A stretch of 64,000 bases of DNA, taken from the NCBI RefSeq assembly GCF_030063205.1, contig NZ_JASISQ010000006.1, positions 1-64,000 of the forward strand. The letters run 5' to 3'. A model generated the notes under the pieces. The model ran no database searches, was not told the origin of the DNA, and worked only from the letters and a program-made list of their open reading frames with translations. Made by a program: the position numbers and the translations under genes. How positions within the stretch are numbered: the stretch's first letter is position 1; each line of letters begins with the position of its first letter. This DNA comes from Arthrobacter antibioticus (lineage in GTDB: Bacteria > Actinomycetota > Actinomycetes > Actinomycetales > Micrococcaceae). Shown in pieces: positions 10,475 to 20,256 of the stretch.

Positions 10475-11322
10475 AGGCTGGCCGTTTCCGTAGTGGCAGG
10501 GGCATCAAAGCCGGAGCTGAGCTCCTTAGTCAAAGCGCCCACGGCGCCGACGCCGCCATCACGCAACGCAGCCACCAAGGCGGTGCCAACAATGACCCCG
10601 TCCGCATAGGCTGCTATTTCACGAACATGCTTGGACGCCGATACGCCCAAGCCCACACAAACCCGCTCGGCACCGGCGTCGTGCGCAGCAGCTACCACTG
10701 CCTCAGCGGCGCTGGAGACAGAGCTGCGTGCTCCTGTCACGCCCATGATGGAGACGGCATAGACAAAACCACGGGTCGCCTGAACGCTCATAGCTACGCG
10801 CTCTGGAGTGGACGAAGGCGCCACGAGAAAGACGCGGTCAAGTCCGTATTTATCGGAGGCAGCAAACCACTGGGCGGCCTCGTCCGGAATCAGGTCTGGG
10901 GTGATTAGCCCGGCACCACCGGCCTCGGACAGGCGACGCGAAAATTCATCAACTCCCATGCGCATCACTGGATTCCAGTAAGTCATGACCATCACGGCTG
11001 CATCAGTTTCAGCCGTGATGGCAGCAACGATGTCAAAAACGTCTTCCACGCGAAACCCGTTATTCAGAGCCTGTGTGGTTGCTGCCTGAATGACGGCACC
11101 ATCCATGACGGGATCTGAATACGGGATGCCAATTTCAATGATGTCGGCACCGTTGCGGGCCACAGCAATTGCAGCATCAATCGATCCTTGCTTATCGGGA
11201 AAACCTGCGGGCAAGTAGGCGATTAACGCCTTGCGCCCAGCAGCTTTGGCCTTATCGATGGCGGCAGCAGACTTGCTGACAGCTGCTGGGGCGCCGGTGG
11301 TGTTGCTGTTTAACTCACTCAT
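10471..11322 (-). CDS. trpA: Tryptophan synthase alpha subunit
   Basis: The alpha subunit cleaves indole-3-glycerol phosphate to indole and glyceraldehyde 3-phosphate, and indole passes to TrpB through a tunnel. The 283-residue TIM barrel shows the catalytic Glu in [15 protein letters not shown], the catalytic Asp region [10 protein letters not shown], and phosphate-binding glycines in VGLGVS. I chose ATG at 11322 (MSELNS), which overlaps the trpB stop over 8 bases with GAGGA upstream. An upstream in-frame start lies inside trpB and lacks support. Confidence 0.97.
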   Translation of the reverse strand: MSELNSNTTGAPAAVSKSAAAIDKAKAAGRKALIAYLPAGFPDKQGSIDAAIAVARNGADIIEIGIPYSDPVMDGAVIQAATTQALNNGFRVEDVFDIVAAITAETDAAVMVMTYWNPVMRMGVDEFSRRLSEAGGAGLITPDLIPDEAAQWFAASDKYGLDRVFLVAPSSTPERVAMSVQATRGFVYAVSIMGVTGARSSVSSAAEAVVAAAHDAGAERVCVGLGVSASKHVREIAAYADGVIVGTALVAALRDGGVGAVGALTKELSSGFDAPATTETASL

Positions 11323-12808
11323 AGCTGGCATCCTCTGAGTTGATATCCAAGCTGGCATCTAAGTTGGGCTGGGAAGCTTGTGCTGGGTTTTGCTCGCCGT
11401 CGCTGTTGTGGCTATCGCTGGAGACGGCACCAGCTCCATGGGCTGCACCCTTGGCAGCACGGGTGGAAAGCATGGTGCCTTTGACATTCCCATCTTCATC
11501 GATCATGCCAAACCACTCAGCAGCGGTCTGCACATCCTTGTCACCGCGGCCAGAAAGGTTCACGATGATCACCACGTCTTCAGGCTTTTCTGCGTGCGCA
11601 ACAAGGCGTTTACCAACACTCAATGCACCAGCCAATGCGTGCGCGGACTCGATAGCCGGGATGATACCTTCGGTGCGGCTCAGTAGATTGAAGGCGTCCA
11701 TGGCCTGGGTATCGGTGATGGGTTCATAGCTGACACGACCAATGTCGTGCAGGTAGGAATGCTCCGGACCCACTCCCGGGTAGTCAAGACCTGCAGAGAT
11801 GGAGTGTGAATCAATTGTCTGTCCGTCATCGTCTTGCATCAGGTAGGTCAGCGCGCCGTGCAGCACACCGGGGCGCCCCAAGCTGATGGTCGCTGCGTGG
11901 CGAGCCGTATCAATGCCATCACCGGCTGCCTCGAAACCAAACATCTTCACCGAGGAGTCATCCAGGAATCCATGGAACAAACCGATGGCATTGGAGCCGC
12001 CACCAATGCAGGCACATACGGCGTCAGGCAGTCGCCCGACCTGCTCAATGATCTGCCCACGTGCTTCTTCACCAATTACTTCGTGGAAGAAGCGCACCAT
12101 GGCCGGGAATGGGTGAGCACCTGAGACCGTACCCAATAGGTAGTGTGTGTTCTCCACGTTGGCAACCCAGTCACGAAGGGCGTCATTGATGGCGTCCTTG
12201 AGTGTCTGTGAACCGTTTGTCACGGGTACAACAGTGGCTCCCAGAAGTTGCATGCGAGCCACGTTGAGAGCTTGGCGTCGGCAATCTTCTGCACCCATGT
12301 AAACAACGCATTCCATGCCCAACAAAGCTGCTGCAGTTGCGCTTGCAACCCCGTGCTGGCCGGCACCGGTTTCGGCAATAATGCGCGTCTTACCCATGCG
12401 CTTAGCTAGCAGCGCTTGGCCTATGACATTGTTGATTTTGTGGGAACCAGTGTGGTTCAAGTCTTCGCGCTTGAGAAAAATCCGTGCCCCACCGGCGTGT
12501 TCGCTGAAGCGTTTAGCCTCAGTAAGCAGTGAGGGACGTCCCGAATAGTTCTTGTTTAGTTCTGCAACTTCAGCGAGGAACTCAGGGTCGACTTTGGCTT
12601 TCTCAAAAGTGTCTTCAAGCTCGTCCAGAGCGGCAATCAGCGATTCTGGCATCCAGCGACCGCCGTAGCTGCCAAAGTAAGGCCCCGGCGCATGCCGAAG
12701 CGAATGCTCAGGGGTTGATTCTGCAGGGACGCCGCCCTGCAGGAATGCTGTTGCTGGATCCACCATGTCAGCGGGATCCTGTGACGAAGCTGCTGGCACT
12801 TGAGCCAT
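11315..12808 (-). CDS. trpB: Tryptophan synthase beta subunit
   Basis: The PLP-dependent beta subunit condenses indole with serine to make tryptophan. The roughly 497-residue protein contains [25 protein letters not shown] with the PLP-binding Lys near residue 125, GAGQHGVA, the phosphate-binding GGGSNAIG, and NLSGRGDKD near the end. It is longer than the usual 400 because of an N-terminal extension of about 40 residues and a low-complexity hydrophilic C-terminal tail of about 55 residues, rich in Ser, Asn and Asp. ATG at 12808 is preferred; a GTG at 12817 is possible. The 127-base gap to trpC can fold into nested hairpins. Confidence 0.97.
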   Translation of the reverse strand: MAQVPAASSQDPADMVDPATAFLQGGVPAESTPEHSLRHAPGPYFGSYGGRWMPESLIAALDELEDTFEKAKVDPEFLAEVAELNKNYSGRPSLLTEAKRFSEHAGGARIFLKREDLNHTGSHKINNVIGQALLAKRMGKTRIIAETGAGQHGVASATAAALLGMECVVYMGAEDCRRQALNVARMQLLGATVVPVTNGSQTLKDAINDALRDWVANVENTHYLLGTVSGAHPFPAMVRFFHEVIGEEARGQIIEQVGRLPDAVCACIGGGSNAIGLFHGFLDDSSVKMFGFEAAGDGIDTARHAATISLGRPGVLHGALTYLMQDDDGQTIDSHSISAGLDYPGVGPEHSYLHDIGRVSYEPITDTQAMDAFNLLSRTEGIIPAIESAHALAGALSVGKRLVAHAEKPEDVVIIVNLSGRGDKDVQTAAEWFGMIDEDGNVKGTMLSTRAAKGAAHGAGAVSSDSHNSDGEQNPAQASQPNLDASLDINSEDASYE

Positions 12809-12817
12809 CAGTTTCAC

Positions 12818-12944
12818 CGTCCTGTTCCTGGATAATTGTGCACTAAATTTTCTTATGGCGGTAGCTTCTTTGAGCGGTTATGGCGACGGTAACCCGTTGC
12901 CCGGTTTCGGCACGCAAAGCACCTTTACCGGGGCAAGCCATTCG
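12818..12944 (-). other. trpC-trpB intercistronic region with nested hairpin
   Basis: Unlike the other trp junctions, this gap is 127 bases. On the minus strand, ACCCGTT at the trpC stop pairs with AACGGGT, and inside it TTGCCCCGGT pairs with AACCGGGCAA, making a long two-part stem. No T-run follows and no Trp-rich leader peptide is evident. It could be an RNA-processing or mRNA-stability element. Confidence 0.4.
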
Positions 12945-13760
12945 CTAACGGGTGCTGATTGCCAGCGCCCCGGCGGACTTAAATTCTGCTATCCGCTCGC
13001 GTGGAGTTGCATCTTTCACGAGAGCTTCACCCACCAAAATGGCGTGTGCCCCGTGTGCACAGTAATGCTCAACGTCGCTAACATCGCGAACGCCTGACTC
13101 CGCAACAACGATCGGTCCTGCGGGGATGCCACCTGCCAGTGAGGCAAACACCCCACGATCCACCTCCAGAGTTTTTAAGTTCCGAACGTTGATGCCAATG
13201 ATCTTCGCGCCAACCGCAACCGCTCGTGCGATCTCTTCGGCAGTGTGCGTTTCGACTATTGCGTTCATGCCGAGTTCGTGAGTTAGGGCTAAATAGCTGC
13301 CCAACTCTTCATCGCTGAGCGCTGCAACAATGAGCAGTACCAGATCAGCTCCGTGGGCACGGGCCTCGTAGATCATGTACTCATCGCAGGTGAAGTCCTT
13401 GCGCAGAACTGGGATGTCCACGGCCGCACGCACGGCGTCAAGGTCGGCCAACGAGCCGCCAAACCTGCGCGCTTCCGTAAGCACGCTGATCACGGAGGCC
13501 CCACCGTCGCGATACAGCCCCGCCAAAGCAGCAGGATCGGCGATCCCCGCCAAGTCCCCTTTGGAGGGGCTGCGGCGCTTGACCTCGGCTATGACCAACA
13601 GATCAGCCCGAACAGCGCTATCGCCGCCCAACGCAGCCCAGGCATCCAGCGCCGGGGGAACATCTTTGATGCGCTCCTGCAGATCGGCGAGACTCACCTT
13701 TTCTGCACGAGCGGCCATATCCTGGCGAACACCATCAATAATGTCCAGCAAAACACTCAC
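12945..13760 (-). CDS. trpC: Indole-3-glycerol phosphate synthase
   Basis: TrpC closes the ring of carboxyphenylamino-deoxyribulose phosphate to give indole-3-glycerol phosphate. The 271-residue barrel shows the catalytic Lys and Glu in VIAEVKRRSPSKG, the second catalytic Lys in VLRKDFTCDEYMI, GINVRNLKTLEVD and the phosphate-binding VAESGV and AILVGEAL. The start is GTG at 13760 (MSVLLDII), 2 bases after the stop of the preceding membrane protein gene. The extra upstream frame reads through that gene and was discarded. No separate trpD or trpF is present in the window. Confidence 0.97.
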   Translation of the reverse strand: MSVLLDIIDGVRQDMAARAEKVSLADLQERIKDVPPALDAWAALGGDSAVRADLLVIAEVKRRSPSKGDLAGIADPAALAGLYRDGGASVISVLTEARRFGGSLADLDAVRAAVDIPVLRKDFTCDEYMIYEARAHGADLVLLIVAALSDEELGSYLALTHELGMNAIVETHTAEEIARAVAVGAKIIGINVRNLKTLEVDRGVFASLAGGIPAGPIVVAESGVRDVSDVEHYCAHGAHAILVGEALVKDATPRERIAEFKSAGALAISTR

Positions 13761-13762
13761 TA

Positions 13763-14038
13763 CTAGTGGCCGTTGCTCTTCAGCTTGCTGCCACCAACAC
13801 CGTAGCCTGCAGCTTTTAGAACCGGGCCCAGGATGACGCCGACGGCGATGATTCCTACCCCGATCCAGAACAGCAACATGGCGCTTTCCCCGATCAGGAA
13901 AGCGATGCAACCGACCAGCACACCAACCAGCATGACGGCAACGCTTGTCCATGCAGCCGGGCTGTTGCCATGACCCAGTTCAACGCTATGGTCCATCGGT
14001 TCTTGTACGGCTACTGATGCAGTCGACTTGTTGCTCAT
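13763..14038 (-). CDS. HGxxPAAW-type small membrane protein of the trp cluster (DUF6704-like)
   Basis: This 91-residue protein has a short hydrophilic N-terminus containing LGHGNSPAAWTS, which matches the HGxxPAAW signature of a small actinobacterial family. Two hydrophobic segments follow (about residues 31-49 and 54-74) and a short polar tail. In actinobacteria this family sits just before trpC, as here (2-base gap). No biochemical function is known to me. A role in membrane association of the trp enzymes or in precursor transport is only a guess from position. Confidence 0.85.
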   Translation of the reverse strand: MSNKSTASVAVQEPMDHSVELGHGNSPAAWTSVAVMLVGVLVGCIAFLIGESAMLLFWIGVGIIAVGVILGPVLKAAGYGVGGSKLKSNGH

Positions 14039-14135
14039 GGTAAATCTCCCTATTTAACGCGGATACTGAAATACATTCTGCCATTACTTGCCTATGGAAA
14101 CCGAAAGCTGGGCACTGCAACGATGTGCGCCGCGC

Positions 14136-14747
14136 TTATACTGTGGGATCCTCGCCACGGCTGAGCTGGTCCCATCTGTCAATTTCGTCAATCGGCTCAT
14201 CATCCGTGTTCGCCTGTGTCTCCTTGGCGGCGTCGTATTTGGTGCGCACACTCCAAGAACGTCCGTACCAAAGAACCAGCAGCGCAGCTATCCCCAGGAT
14301 CACCGCGGCCACCATCGCTAGAACAGGAAAAATCGTCGTTGTGGCGTTGGCGCCCTGGCCTTCAATGCCTGTTGCCGCGCCAACTTCAGCCATGGCTGCG
14401 GCCACCGGGTTAGTGAGAACTCCCAGTACGACGGCGGCAATCCCCACAGCGCTGAGGGCCATGATCGCTGTGGTGATGTAGCGAGCTATTTTCCCGGCAA
14501 TGCTGGTTGCTAGCGAGCCGGCCAGAGCCACCAGTGCCAGCGCCGATACGGCCACGGCCGCTTTGCTGCCCGGGATGTCCAAGTCCGTTTGGGCTACCTC
14601 GCCTTGACCAATTGCCACATGGATCCACGTCTGAGTTGTGGTGCCAAAAACGGCCAGTGCGGCTAAAACTGCCAGCAGAATCAAGGTGGACTTGCGCTGC
14701 CAAAAAGGCACGGTTCGTGCCGAAGTGTGCGGAAGTTCTGTGCTCAT
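14136..14747 (-). CDS. Trp-region conserved membrane protein (TIGR02234 type)
   Basis: The 203-residue protein has a hydrophobic segment near residues 20-40, a loop with TQTWIHVA, and three further hydrophobic segments (about 65-85, 90-112 and 140-162), then a charged cytosolic tail. TQTW in the first loop and the position between trpE and trpC match the actinobacterial trp-region membrane family. Its biochemical role is unknown. The start ATG overlaps the trpE stop (TGATG) with AGGAG upstream, so translation is coupled to anthranilate synthase. Confidence 0.85.
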   Translation of the reverse strand: MSTELPHTSARTVPFWQRKSTLILLAVLAALAVFGTTTQTWIHVAIGQGEVAQTDLDIPGSKAAVAVSALALVALAGSLATSIAGKIARYITTAIMALSAVGIAAVVLGVLTNPVAAAMAEVGAATGIEGQGANATTTIFPVLAMVAAVILGIAALLVLWYGRSWSVRTKYDAAKETQANTDDEPIDEIDRWDQLSRGEDPTV

Positions 14748-16297
14748 CAGTGATCTCCTGGGTTCTCATCCAAGGCGCGCAATGAGGCTGCGGCGTAGAC
14801 GGCTCGTAGTGGTGCTGCTGCCTTATTCACTGTTTCTTCAGCCTCAGTTTCATTAACAGAATCAGCCACGATGCCTCCACCTGCCTGAACATAGGCTTTA
14901 CCATCGCGCAGAAGGGCCGAACGTATGGCGATGGCCATGTCCATGTCACCGGCGAAGTCAAGGTAGCCAACAACGCCACCGTAAATGCCACGCCGCACAG
15001 GTTCGAGTTCATCCAAAAGCCGCAGTGCACGGGGTTTGGGTGCTCCCGAGAGCGTGCCAGCGGGGAACGTTGCCGCCAACACGTCGTAGGCGTTCTTCTC
15101 CGGGCTCAAAGTTCCCACCACTGTGGAGACCAGGTGCATGATGTGGCTAAACCGTTCCACTTCCATGAATTGGGTGACATCAACGGTTCCTGGCACACAC
15201 ACCTTGGAGAGGTCATTGCGGGAAAGGTCAACGAGCATCAAGTGCTCCGAGCGTTCCTTTTCATCGGCCAATAAATCTTTGGCAAGCCACTTGTCATCCT
15301 CAGTGGTTTTCCCGCGCGGTCTTGAGCCTGCAATGGGGTGGGTGATCACTTCACTGCCCAGAACGCTAACAAGTGCTTCGGGAGAGGACCCCACAATGGA
15401 GTACGGCTGTCCCTTCGCGTCCTCAAAACTATAGAGATACATGTAGGGGCTGGGATTGGTGTTGCGTAAAACCCTATAAACATCCAGTGCTGTCGCTTCG
15501 CAGGCCATCTCAAAACGACGCGAAACAACTACCTGGAAAACTTCACCTTCAACAATGGCTGCCTTGGCTAGGTCAAGGGCCTTCAAATAGTCGTTGCGGT
15601 CCCATTGTTCCTGCACACTCTGAGCAAAACTGGCTGCTGGGACGTCCACCACGGAAATGGGCTGAACTAGCGGTTTGCGTAGCTGATCCACCATGGCGTG
15701 AACACGGGACACGGCGTCATGCCACGCGCCGTCAACGTTGTCATCAGTGCCATTGGCGTTGATGGCATTGGCAATCAATAGCACCGTGCCCTCGTTATTG
15801 TCATGGACCGCCATGTCGGCCACAAGGTTCAAGGCAACCTCGGGCAGGTGCAGGTCATCAACTGCCGGATTGGGCAGCTTTTCCCAGTGTCGGACAGCTT
15901 CCCACCCAACAAACCCCACCAGGCCTGAAGTGAAGGGCGGGAGCCCAACAAATCGCTCGGTAGCAAGTAGTTTCAGAGTTGCTTCCATGGCGTCCACAGG
16001 GTTGCCTGTCAGGGGAACGCCCACCGGTGGCTCCCCTTGCCAGAACGCCACGCCGTCCTCCGTAGTCAAAGTGGCGCTTGAACGCACACCAATGAACGAG
16101 TAGCGCGACCACACACCACCCACGGCGGCCGATTCCATCAAGAACGTACCGGGTGCCTCAGCGGCAAGTGACCGGTATAGGCCAATCGGCGTTTGCGCGT
16201 CGGCGAGGACCTTCAGATGGACAGGAACAACCCTGCGAGTCCGGGCAAGTTCCCGAAACTCCCCCAGAGTGGGGCTGATGACACCTAAATCTTGCAT
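14747..16297 (-). CDS. trpE: Anthranilate synthase component I
   Basis: TrpE makes anthranilate from chorismate and ammonia supplied by a glutaminase partner (TrpG), which is not in this window. The 516-residue protein has the N-terminal feedback region with LMESAAVGGVWSRYSF (the family's LLES motif that binds tryptophan). The chorismate-binding domain carries HPIAGSRPRGKT, ADEKERSEHLMLVDLSRND, the conserved FPAGTLSGAPKPRAL and IAIRSALLRDGKAYVQAGGGIV. The start is ATG at 16297; a weak GAAAG precedes it. The 55-base gap to hisI contains TATACAT on the minus strand, which could be a -10 element for the trp unit. Confidence 0.97.
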   Translation of the reverse strand: MQDLGVISPTLGEFRELARTRRVVPVHLKVLADAQTPIGLYRSLAAEAPGTFLMESAAVGGVWSRYSFIGVRSSATLTTEDGVAFWQGEPPVGVPLTGNPVDAMEATLKLLATERFVGLPPFTSGLVGFVGWEAVRHWEKLPNPAVDDLHLPEVALNLVADMAVHDNNEGTVLLIANAINANGTDDNVDGAWHDAVSRVHAMVDQLRKPLVQPISVVDVPAASFAQSVQEQWDRNDYLKALDLAKAAIVEGEVFQVVVSRRFEMACEATALDVYRVLRNTNPSPYMYLYSFEDAKGQPYSIVGSSPEALVSVLGSEVITHPIAGSRPRGKTTEDDKWLAKDLLADEKERSEHLMLVDLSRNDLSKVCVPGTVDVTQFMEVERFSHIMHLVSTVVGTLSPEKNAYDVLAATFPAGTLSGAPKPRALRLLDELEPVRRGIYGGVVGYLDFAGDMDMAIAIRSALLRDGKAYVQAGGGIVADSVNETEAEETVNKAAAPLRAVYAAASLRALDENPGDH

Positions 16298-16352
16298 ATA
16301 ATGTATAGCTTTCTTGAGTCAGGCGAGAAGAAAAAGTACACCGTGTGCTGGC

Positions 16353-16769
16353 CTATTCTCCGCGGCTGCCCACAACTGCGCTGAGCTGTCGGGCATCGAA
16401 ACATGTGTGCGTCCCTGTGTGGCAGGCTGCACCGACCTGGTCCACATTTATTAACAATGCGTCCCCATCACAGTCCAGGGCCACAGACTTCACATACTGA
16501 AAATGTCCTGAAGTGTCGCCCTTACGCCAATACTCTTGGCGTGAGCGGGAGTAAAAGGTGACCCTGCCTGAGCTGAGCGTGCGGCGAAGGGCCTCATTGT
16601 CCATCCATCCGAGCATCAGCACTTCTTGGGAGTCGAACTGCTGGATGATGGCGGCGACCAATCCGGCCCCATCATGAGTAAGTCTCGCGGCGATATCCGC
16701 CGGCAACTCAAGAGACGGCTCACCTGGGGAAGGCACTGGCGCGAACTGGGGTACTGGGCTTTGCTGCAT
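16353..16769 (-). CDS. hisI: Phosphoribosyl-AMP cyclohydrolase
   Basis: HisI opens the purine ring of phosphoribosyl-AMP, the third step of histidine synthesis. It needs zinc and magnesium. The 138-residue protein contains [15 protein letters not shown], the magnesium-binding [12 protein letters not shown] and the zinc cysteines in [12 protein letters not shown]. It is a stand-alone cyclohydrolase; the pyrophosphatase function is the separate hisE. ATG at 16769 was taken; a TTG at 16778 is possible. It is separated from hisF by a gene on the opposite strand. Confidence 0.95.
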   Translation of the reverse strand: MQQSPVPQFAPVPSPGEPSLELPADIAARLTHDGAGLVAAIIQQFDSQEVLMLGWMDNEALRRTLSSGRVTFYSRSRQEYWRKGDTSGHFQYVKSVALDCDGDALLINVDQVGAACHTGTHTCFDARQLSAVVGSRGE

Positions 16770-16963
16770 CACAGCCAATTCTAGTGCCAGAAAAAAATCT
16801 AGGGGGCCACTGGACCTGTAGTGGCAGGGACATCATGTAACCCGAACCAACGTCTGCTGCTCCCTGAAGCAGGGAATCTGAGGGCAGCTAAGGCAATCTA
16901 ATGCAATCTAATGCAATAAGGCGTCGACATGCGGCGGTTCCTGGTGACGCCCGCCAGGAATAC

Positions 16964-17626
16964 ATGCTAATTTCACAAGTGATGCAATTTGTAGAACCTT
17001 CCCGTGAATTTCTCGCCGAGACCCTGCTGGCAGCCGGTCCGGGAGCTGACACGCTTTGTGATGGATGGCGAACCCAGGAACTGGCTGCGCACCTCTACCT
17101 GCGTGAACATAATCCCGGCGTAGGCCTGGGGATGGTTCTCAAGCCTTGGAAAAAGGCCACAGACAAGGCCATCGCTAAGCTTGCCGAGGAATCAAGCAGC
17201 CCCGGAACTTTCGCAGCCCTCGTGGAGAAGTTTCGCGCTGGACCGCCCAAAATGTCACCCTTTGCGCTTAAGGCAGTAGATAAAAATGCGAACCTGACCG
17301 AGTTCTTCGTGCACACCGAGGATGTCAGGCGCGCTACGGACCGGTGGGCTCCGAGGGCACTGGACGCAGGCTACTCCGAAGCGCTCTGGGCCGATCTCAT
17401 TAAACGAGCAGCGATCATGTACCGCAGCGTGGATTTGGGGATAGTACTCGTCAACCCCAACGGCCCACGCCACGTGGCCAAGCGCGCGCCCGTCTCGGTG
17501 GCCATCATTGGAGCCCCTGGCGAACTGCTGATGCACGCCAATGGCCGCACAGGCCATGCCTTGGTTTCTTTTGAGGGCCAGCCCGACGCCGTCGCTCTGC
17601 TGCAAACCGCCGAAGTGGGACTCTAA
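16964..17626 (+). CDS. TIGR03085-type protein, mycothiol-dependent maleylpyruvate isomerase/DinB-like fold
   Basis: The roughly 220-residue protein starts with FVEPSREFLAETLLAAGP and CDGWRTQELAAHLYLRE, which matches the DinB-like/maleylpyruvate isomerase N-terminal helical bundle, where a His such as that in AAHLYLRE binds metal. ANLTEFFVHTEDVRRA supplies another typical His-Glu site. The family is actinobacterial and thought to act with mycothiol; the substrate is unknown. The start is uncertain: ATG at 16964 is used here, ATG at 16982 begins right at the conserved domain, and ATG at 16901 has a better AAGG site but no conserved extension. It is the only plus-strand gene inside the his block. 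Confidence 0.78.
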   Translation: MLISQVMQFVEPSREFLAETLLAAGPGADTLCDGWRTQELAAHLYLREHNPGVGLGMVLKPWKKATDKAIAKLAEESSSPGTFAALVEKFRAGPPKMSPFALKAVDKNANLTEFFVHTEDVRRATDRWAPRALDAGYSEALWADLIKRAAIMYRSVDLGIVLVNPNGPRHVAKRAPVSVAIIGAPGELLMHANGRTGHALVSFEGQPDAVALLQTAEVGL

Positions 17627-17649
17627 CCCCTCGAGAGTGTCGGGGGGTT
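17625..17649. terminator. Short hairpin between convergent genes (16964 gene and hisF)
   Basis: Arms AACCCC (17625-17630) and GGGGTT (17644-17649) cover both convergent stop regions. The stem is short and lacks a T-run, so its strength as a terminator is doubtful. Confidence 0.4.
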
Positions 17650-18418
17650 AGCGGACCTCATAGCCGGCTTCGCGGATGGCCTTCTTTACGTCCGCAATGG
17701 CGCTGTCTGGCCCAAAGTGGAAAACAGATGCGGCCAGCACCGCGTTAGCTCCCGCCGCGACTGCCGGTGGGAAATGTTCGGGCTTCCCCGCCCCACCTGA
17801 AGCGATAATGGGGATACGCACAGCCGCACGCACAAGACGAATGAGTTCCAAGTCGAAGCCTTCCTTGGTGCCGTCGGCATCGATGGAGTTCAACAAGATC
17901 TCGCCCACGCCCCGATCCGCAGCCTCCCTGGCCCATTCAATGGCATCCATGCCGGTGCCATTGCGGCCACCATGGGTGGTCACTTCAAAGCCGGAGGGCG
18001 TGATTCCGCCCTGGGTGCGGCGTGCGTCAACGCTGAGCACCAGAACTTGTGAACCGAACCGGCGGGTGATCTCATCGATCACCGCCGGGCGCGCTATGGC
18101 CGCAGTATTAATGGAGGCCTTATCAGCACCGTAACGCAAGAGCTTATCTACATCAGATACCTCGCGCACTCCCCCACCTACTGTCAGTGGAATGAAAATC
18201 TGCTCGGCAGCCCGGGAAACAACTTCAAAGGTTGTCTCCCGGTTTCCGGAAGAAGCAGTGACGTCCAGGAACGTCAGCTCATCTGCCCCGGCGCGGTCGT
18301 AACGCTGAGCCAACTCAACGGGATCTCCGGCGTCGCGCAGATTCTGGAACTTCACACCTTTGACCACCCTGCCGGCGTCAACGTCCAGGCAGGGAATTAC
18401 TCTGATGGCAACACTCAT
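17648..18418 (-). CDS. hisF: Imidazole glycerol phosphate synthase cyclase subunit
   Basis: HisF uses ammonia from the HisH glutaminase to turn PRFAR into imidazole glycerol phosphate and AICAR. The 256-residue half-barrel protein has the first catalytic Asp in [14 protein letters not shown] and the second in VLSVDARR. Phosphate-binding glycines are in LTVGGGVRE and IASGGAGK, and [15 protein letters not shown] is intact. hisH and hisA are not in the window. The ATG at 18418 has AAGAAGG upstream. It follows hisG by 44 bases. Confidence 0.97.
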   Translation of the reverse strand: MSVAIRVIPCLDVDAGRVVKGVKFQNLRDAGDPVELAQRYDRAGADELTFLDVTASSGNRETTFEVVSRAAEQIFIPLTVGGGVREVSDVDKLLRYGADKASINTAAIARPAVIDEITRRFGSQVLVLSVDARRTQGGITPSGFEVTTHGGRNGTGMDAIEWAREAADRGVGEILLNSIDADGTKEGFDLELIRLVRAAVRIPIIASGGAGKPEHFPPAVAAGANAVLAASVFHFGPDSAIADVKKAIREAGYEVR

Positions 18419-18462
18419 GGCCTATACCTTCTTTGTCTTTAGTTTTGAAAGGCAGCCATGGA

Positions 18463-19308
18463 TTAGATGCGGCAGGCGTGGATGCTGCTGACCAGGATTG
18501 CACGGGCACCGAGCTCATAGAGCTCATCCATGATGCGGTTGGTGTCCTTGGCAGCAACCATGGAGCGCACAGCTACCCAGTCGGTGTCACGCAGAGGGGA
18601 AACTGTGGGTGATTCCAGTCCCGGGGTCAGGGCGGTGGCCTCATCCATGAGTGTCTTGGGCACATCGTAGTCAAGGAGTACGTATTGGCGTGCAACCAAA
18701 ACGCTGTGCAGACGCCGAATCAATACTTCGACGCCGGGAGGTGGGGTGACCCCGCGGCGACCAATGAGCAGTGCTTCCGAGTTCAGAATAGGCTCACCGA
18801 AAATTTCCATGCCAGCAGCTTTGAGCGTGCTTCCGGTTTCCACGACGTCGGCAATAGCGTCAGCAACGCCTAAACGGACAGAGGATTCAACGGCGCCGTC
18901 GAGCCGCACCACTTGGGCGTTAATGCCCAATTCAGCCAAATATTCGCGCAGCAACACATCGTAACTGGTTGCCAGGCGCTTGCCCTCAAGCTCGGCGGCA
19001 CTGCTGAAGTGGCCCACCGGACCGGCGAAGCGGAAGGTTGAGATGGCAAAACCAAGGGGTAGGAGTTCATCGGCATCAACCTGGGCATCCATCAAAAGGT
19101 CTCGGCCTGTGATGCCCACATCCAAGGTGCCGGCGCCCACGTAAACAGCAATGTCACGGGGACGCAGGAAAAAGAATTCAACGTTGTTCTCAGGGTCAAC
19201 CATGACCAGCTCACGCGAGTCACGGCGCTGACGGTAACCAGCCTCCGCCAACATCGCTGAAGCGGCTTCAGACAGGGCACCCTTGTTGGGGACGGCAACA
19301 CGCAGCAT
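18463..19308 (-). CDS. hisG: ATP phosphoribosyltransferase (long form)
   Basis: HisG joins ATP and PRPP, the first and regulated step of histidine synthesis. The 281 residues make this the long form, with a C-terminal ACT-like domain (about residues 210-281) that senses histidine, so no HisZ partner is needed. Visible motifs are MLRVAVPNKGAL, VGITGRDLL, LATSYDVLLREYL and the PRPP-loop region AIADVVETGSTLKAAG. AAGGA lies upstream of the ATG at 19308. It lies 90 bases from hisE and shares its strand. Confidence 0.97.
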   Translation of the reverse strand: MLRVAVPNKGALSEAASAMLAEAGYRQRRDSRELVMVDPENNVEFFFLRPRDIAVYVGAGTLDVGITGRDLLMDAQVDADELLPLGFAISTFRFAGPVGHFSSAAELEGKRLATSYDVLLREYLAELGINAQVVRLDGAVESSVRLGVADAIADVVETGSTLKAAGMEIFGEPILNSEALLIGRRGVTPPPGVEVLIRRLHSVLVARQYVLLDYDVPKTLMDEATALTPGLESPTVSPLRDTDWVAVRSMVAAKDTNRIMDELYELGARAILVSSIHACRI

Positions 19309-19398
19309 AGGAAATATCCTTCAGATCAGATCAAAAACAGGTTTTCAGCATTGGACTCAATGCCATTTCAGGGACGAGCGAGCAGCCACGGCAGGTGG

Positions 19399-19662
19399 CT
19401 AGAGATGCTTGTAAACGTCCTGAAGACTCAAACCCTTGGCGATCATCATGACCTGCAGGTGGTAGAACAGCTGGGAAATCTCTTCGGCGCAGGCTTCATC
19501 CGACTCATATTCGGCGGCCATCCACACCTCAGCAGCTTCCTCAACCACTTTCTTGCCGATACCGTGAATGCCAGACTCAAGTTCAGCTACGGTACGGGAG
19601 CCAGCGGGCCGGGCTGCGGCTTTCGCACTGAGCTCATCAAAAAGGGATTCGAAGGTCTTCAC
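19399..19662 (-). CDS. hisE: Phosphoribosyl-ATP pyrophosphatase
   Basis: HisE removes pyrophosphate from phosphoribosyl-ATP, the second histidine step. The 87-residue all-helical protein is the normal stand-alone size. It shows [14 protein letters not shown] with the metal-binding Glu residues and [14 protein letters not shown]. The start is GTG at 19662 with an AGGG-containing site upstream. It follows ribH after a gap of about 105 bases. Confidence 0.95.
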   Translation of the reverse strand: MKTFESLFDELSAKAAARPAGSRTVAELESGIHGIGKKVVEEAAEVWMAAEYESDEACAEEISQLFYHLQVMMIAKGLSLQDVYKHL

Positions 19663-19767
19663 GGCTTACACCCTACTTGGTTCAAACTCTCTTCGCAGTT
19701 TCTCAGACGGAGTGTGTCCAGCATGTGAGCAAAAACTCTGCGGCTAACCTTCAGCGCACAACGGGAG

Positions 19768-20256
19768 CTAGACACCGAGTTGAGCCAGTGTCACTGCTGT
19801 GGCCAAGGCGGCTGTTACTGCCTCATGTCCTTTATCCTCAACCGAACCGGGTAATCCGGCGCGGGCAAGACCCTGCTCTTCGGTGTCGCAGGTGAGGACG
19901 CCGAAGCCAACAGGGACGCCCGTGCGAACGCTCACCTCGCTCAGGCCCATGGTCGCCGCCTGGCAGACGTACTCAAAATGCGGTGTGCCGCCGCGGATAA
20001 CAACACCCAACGCCACCACGGCGTCAAACTTAGCTGCCAGCCGGGCAACAGCTACGGGAAGCTCAAAACTTCCCGGCACTCGCACAAGCGTGGGGTTCGC
20101 TATGCCCGCATCCGATGCTCCACGCAAGGCACCGGCCACCAACCCAGACATAATTTCGGTGTGCCAGCTGGCCGCTACAATGGCCAAACGCAGGGATCCT
20201 GTGTGTGCTTTTTCCTCAGAGTTAAAGGCAATGCTGGGTGCTCCGTGGCCGCTCAT
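19768..20256 (-). CDS. ribH: 6,7-dimethyl-8-ribityllumazine synthase
   Basis: RibH condenses the ribityl-aminouracil with 3,4-dihydroxy-2-butanone 4-phosphate, the penultimate riboflavin step. It usually assembles as pentamers or 60-mer shells. The 162-residue protein contains [43 protein letters not shown] with the catalytic His, and [19 protein letters not shown] at 20256 overlaps the ribA stop as ATGA. Confidence 0.97.
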   Translation of the reverse strand: MSGHGAPSIAFNSEEKAHTGSLRLAIVAASWHTEIMSGLVAGALRGASDAGIANPTLVRVPGSFELPVAVARLAAKFDAVVALGVVIRGGTPHFEYVCQAATMGLSEVSVRTGVPVGFGVLTCDTEEQGLARAGLPGSVEDKGHEAVTAALATAVTLAQLGV

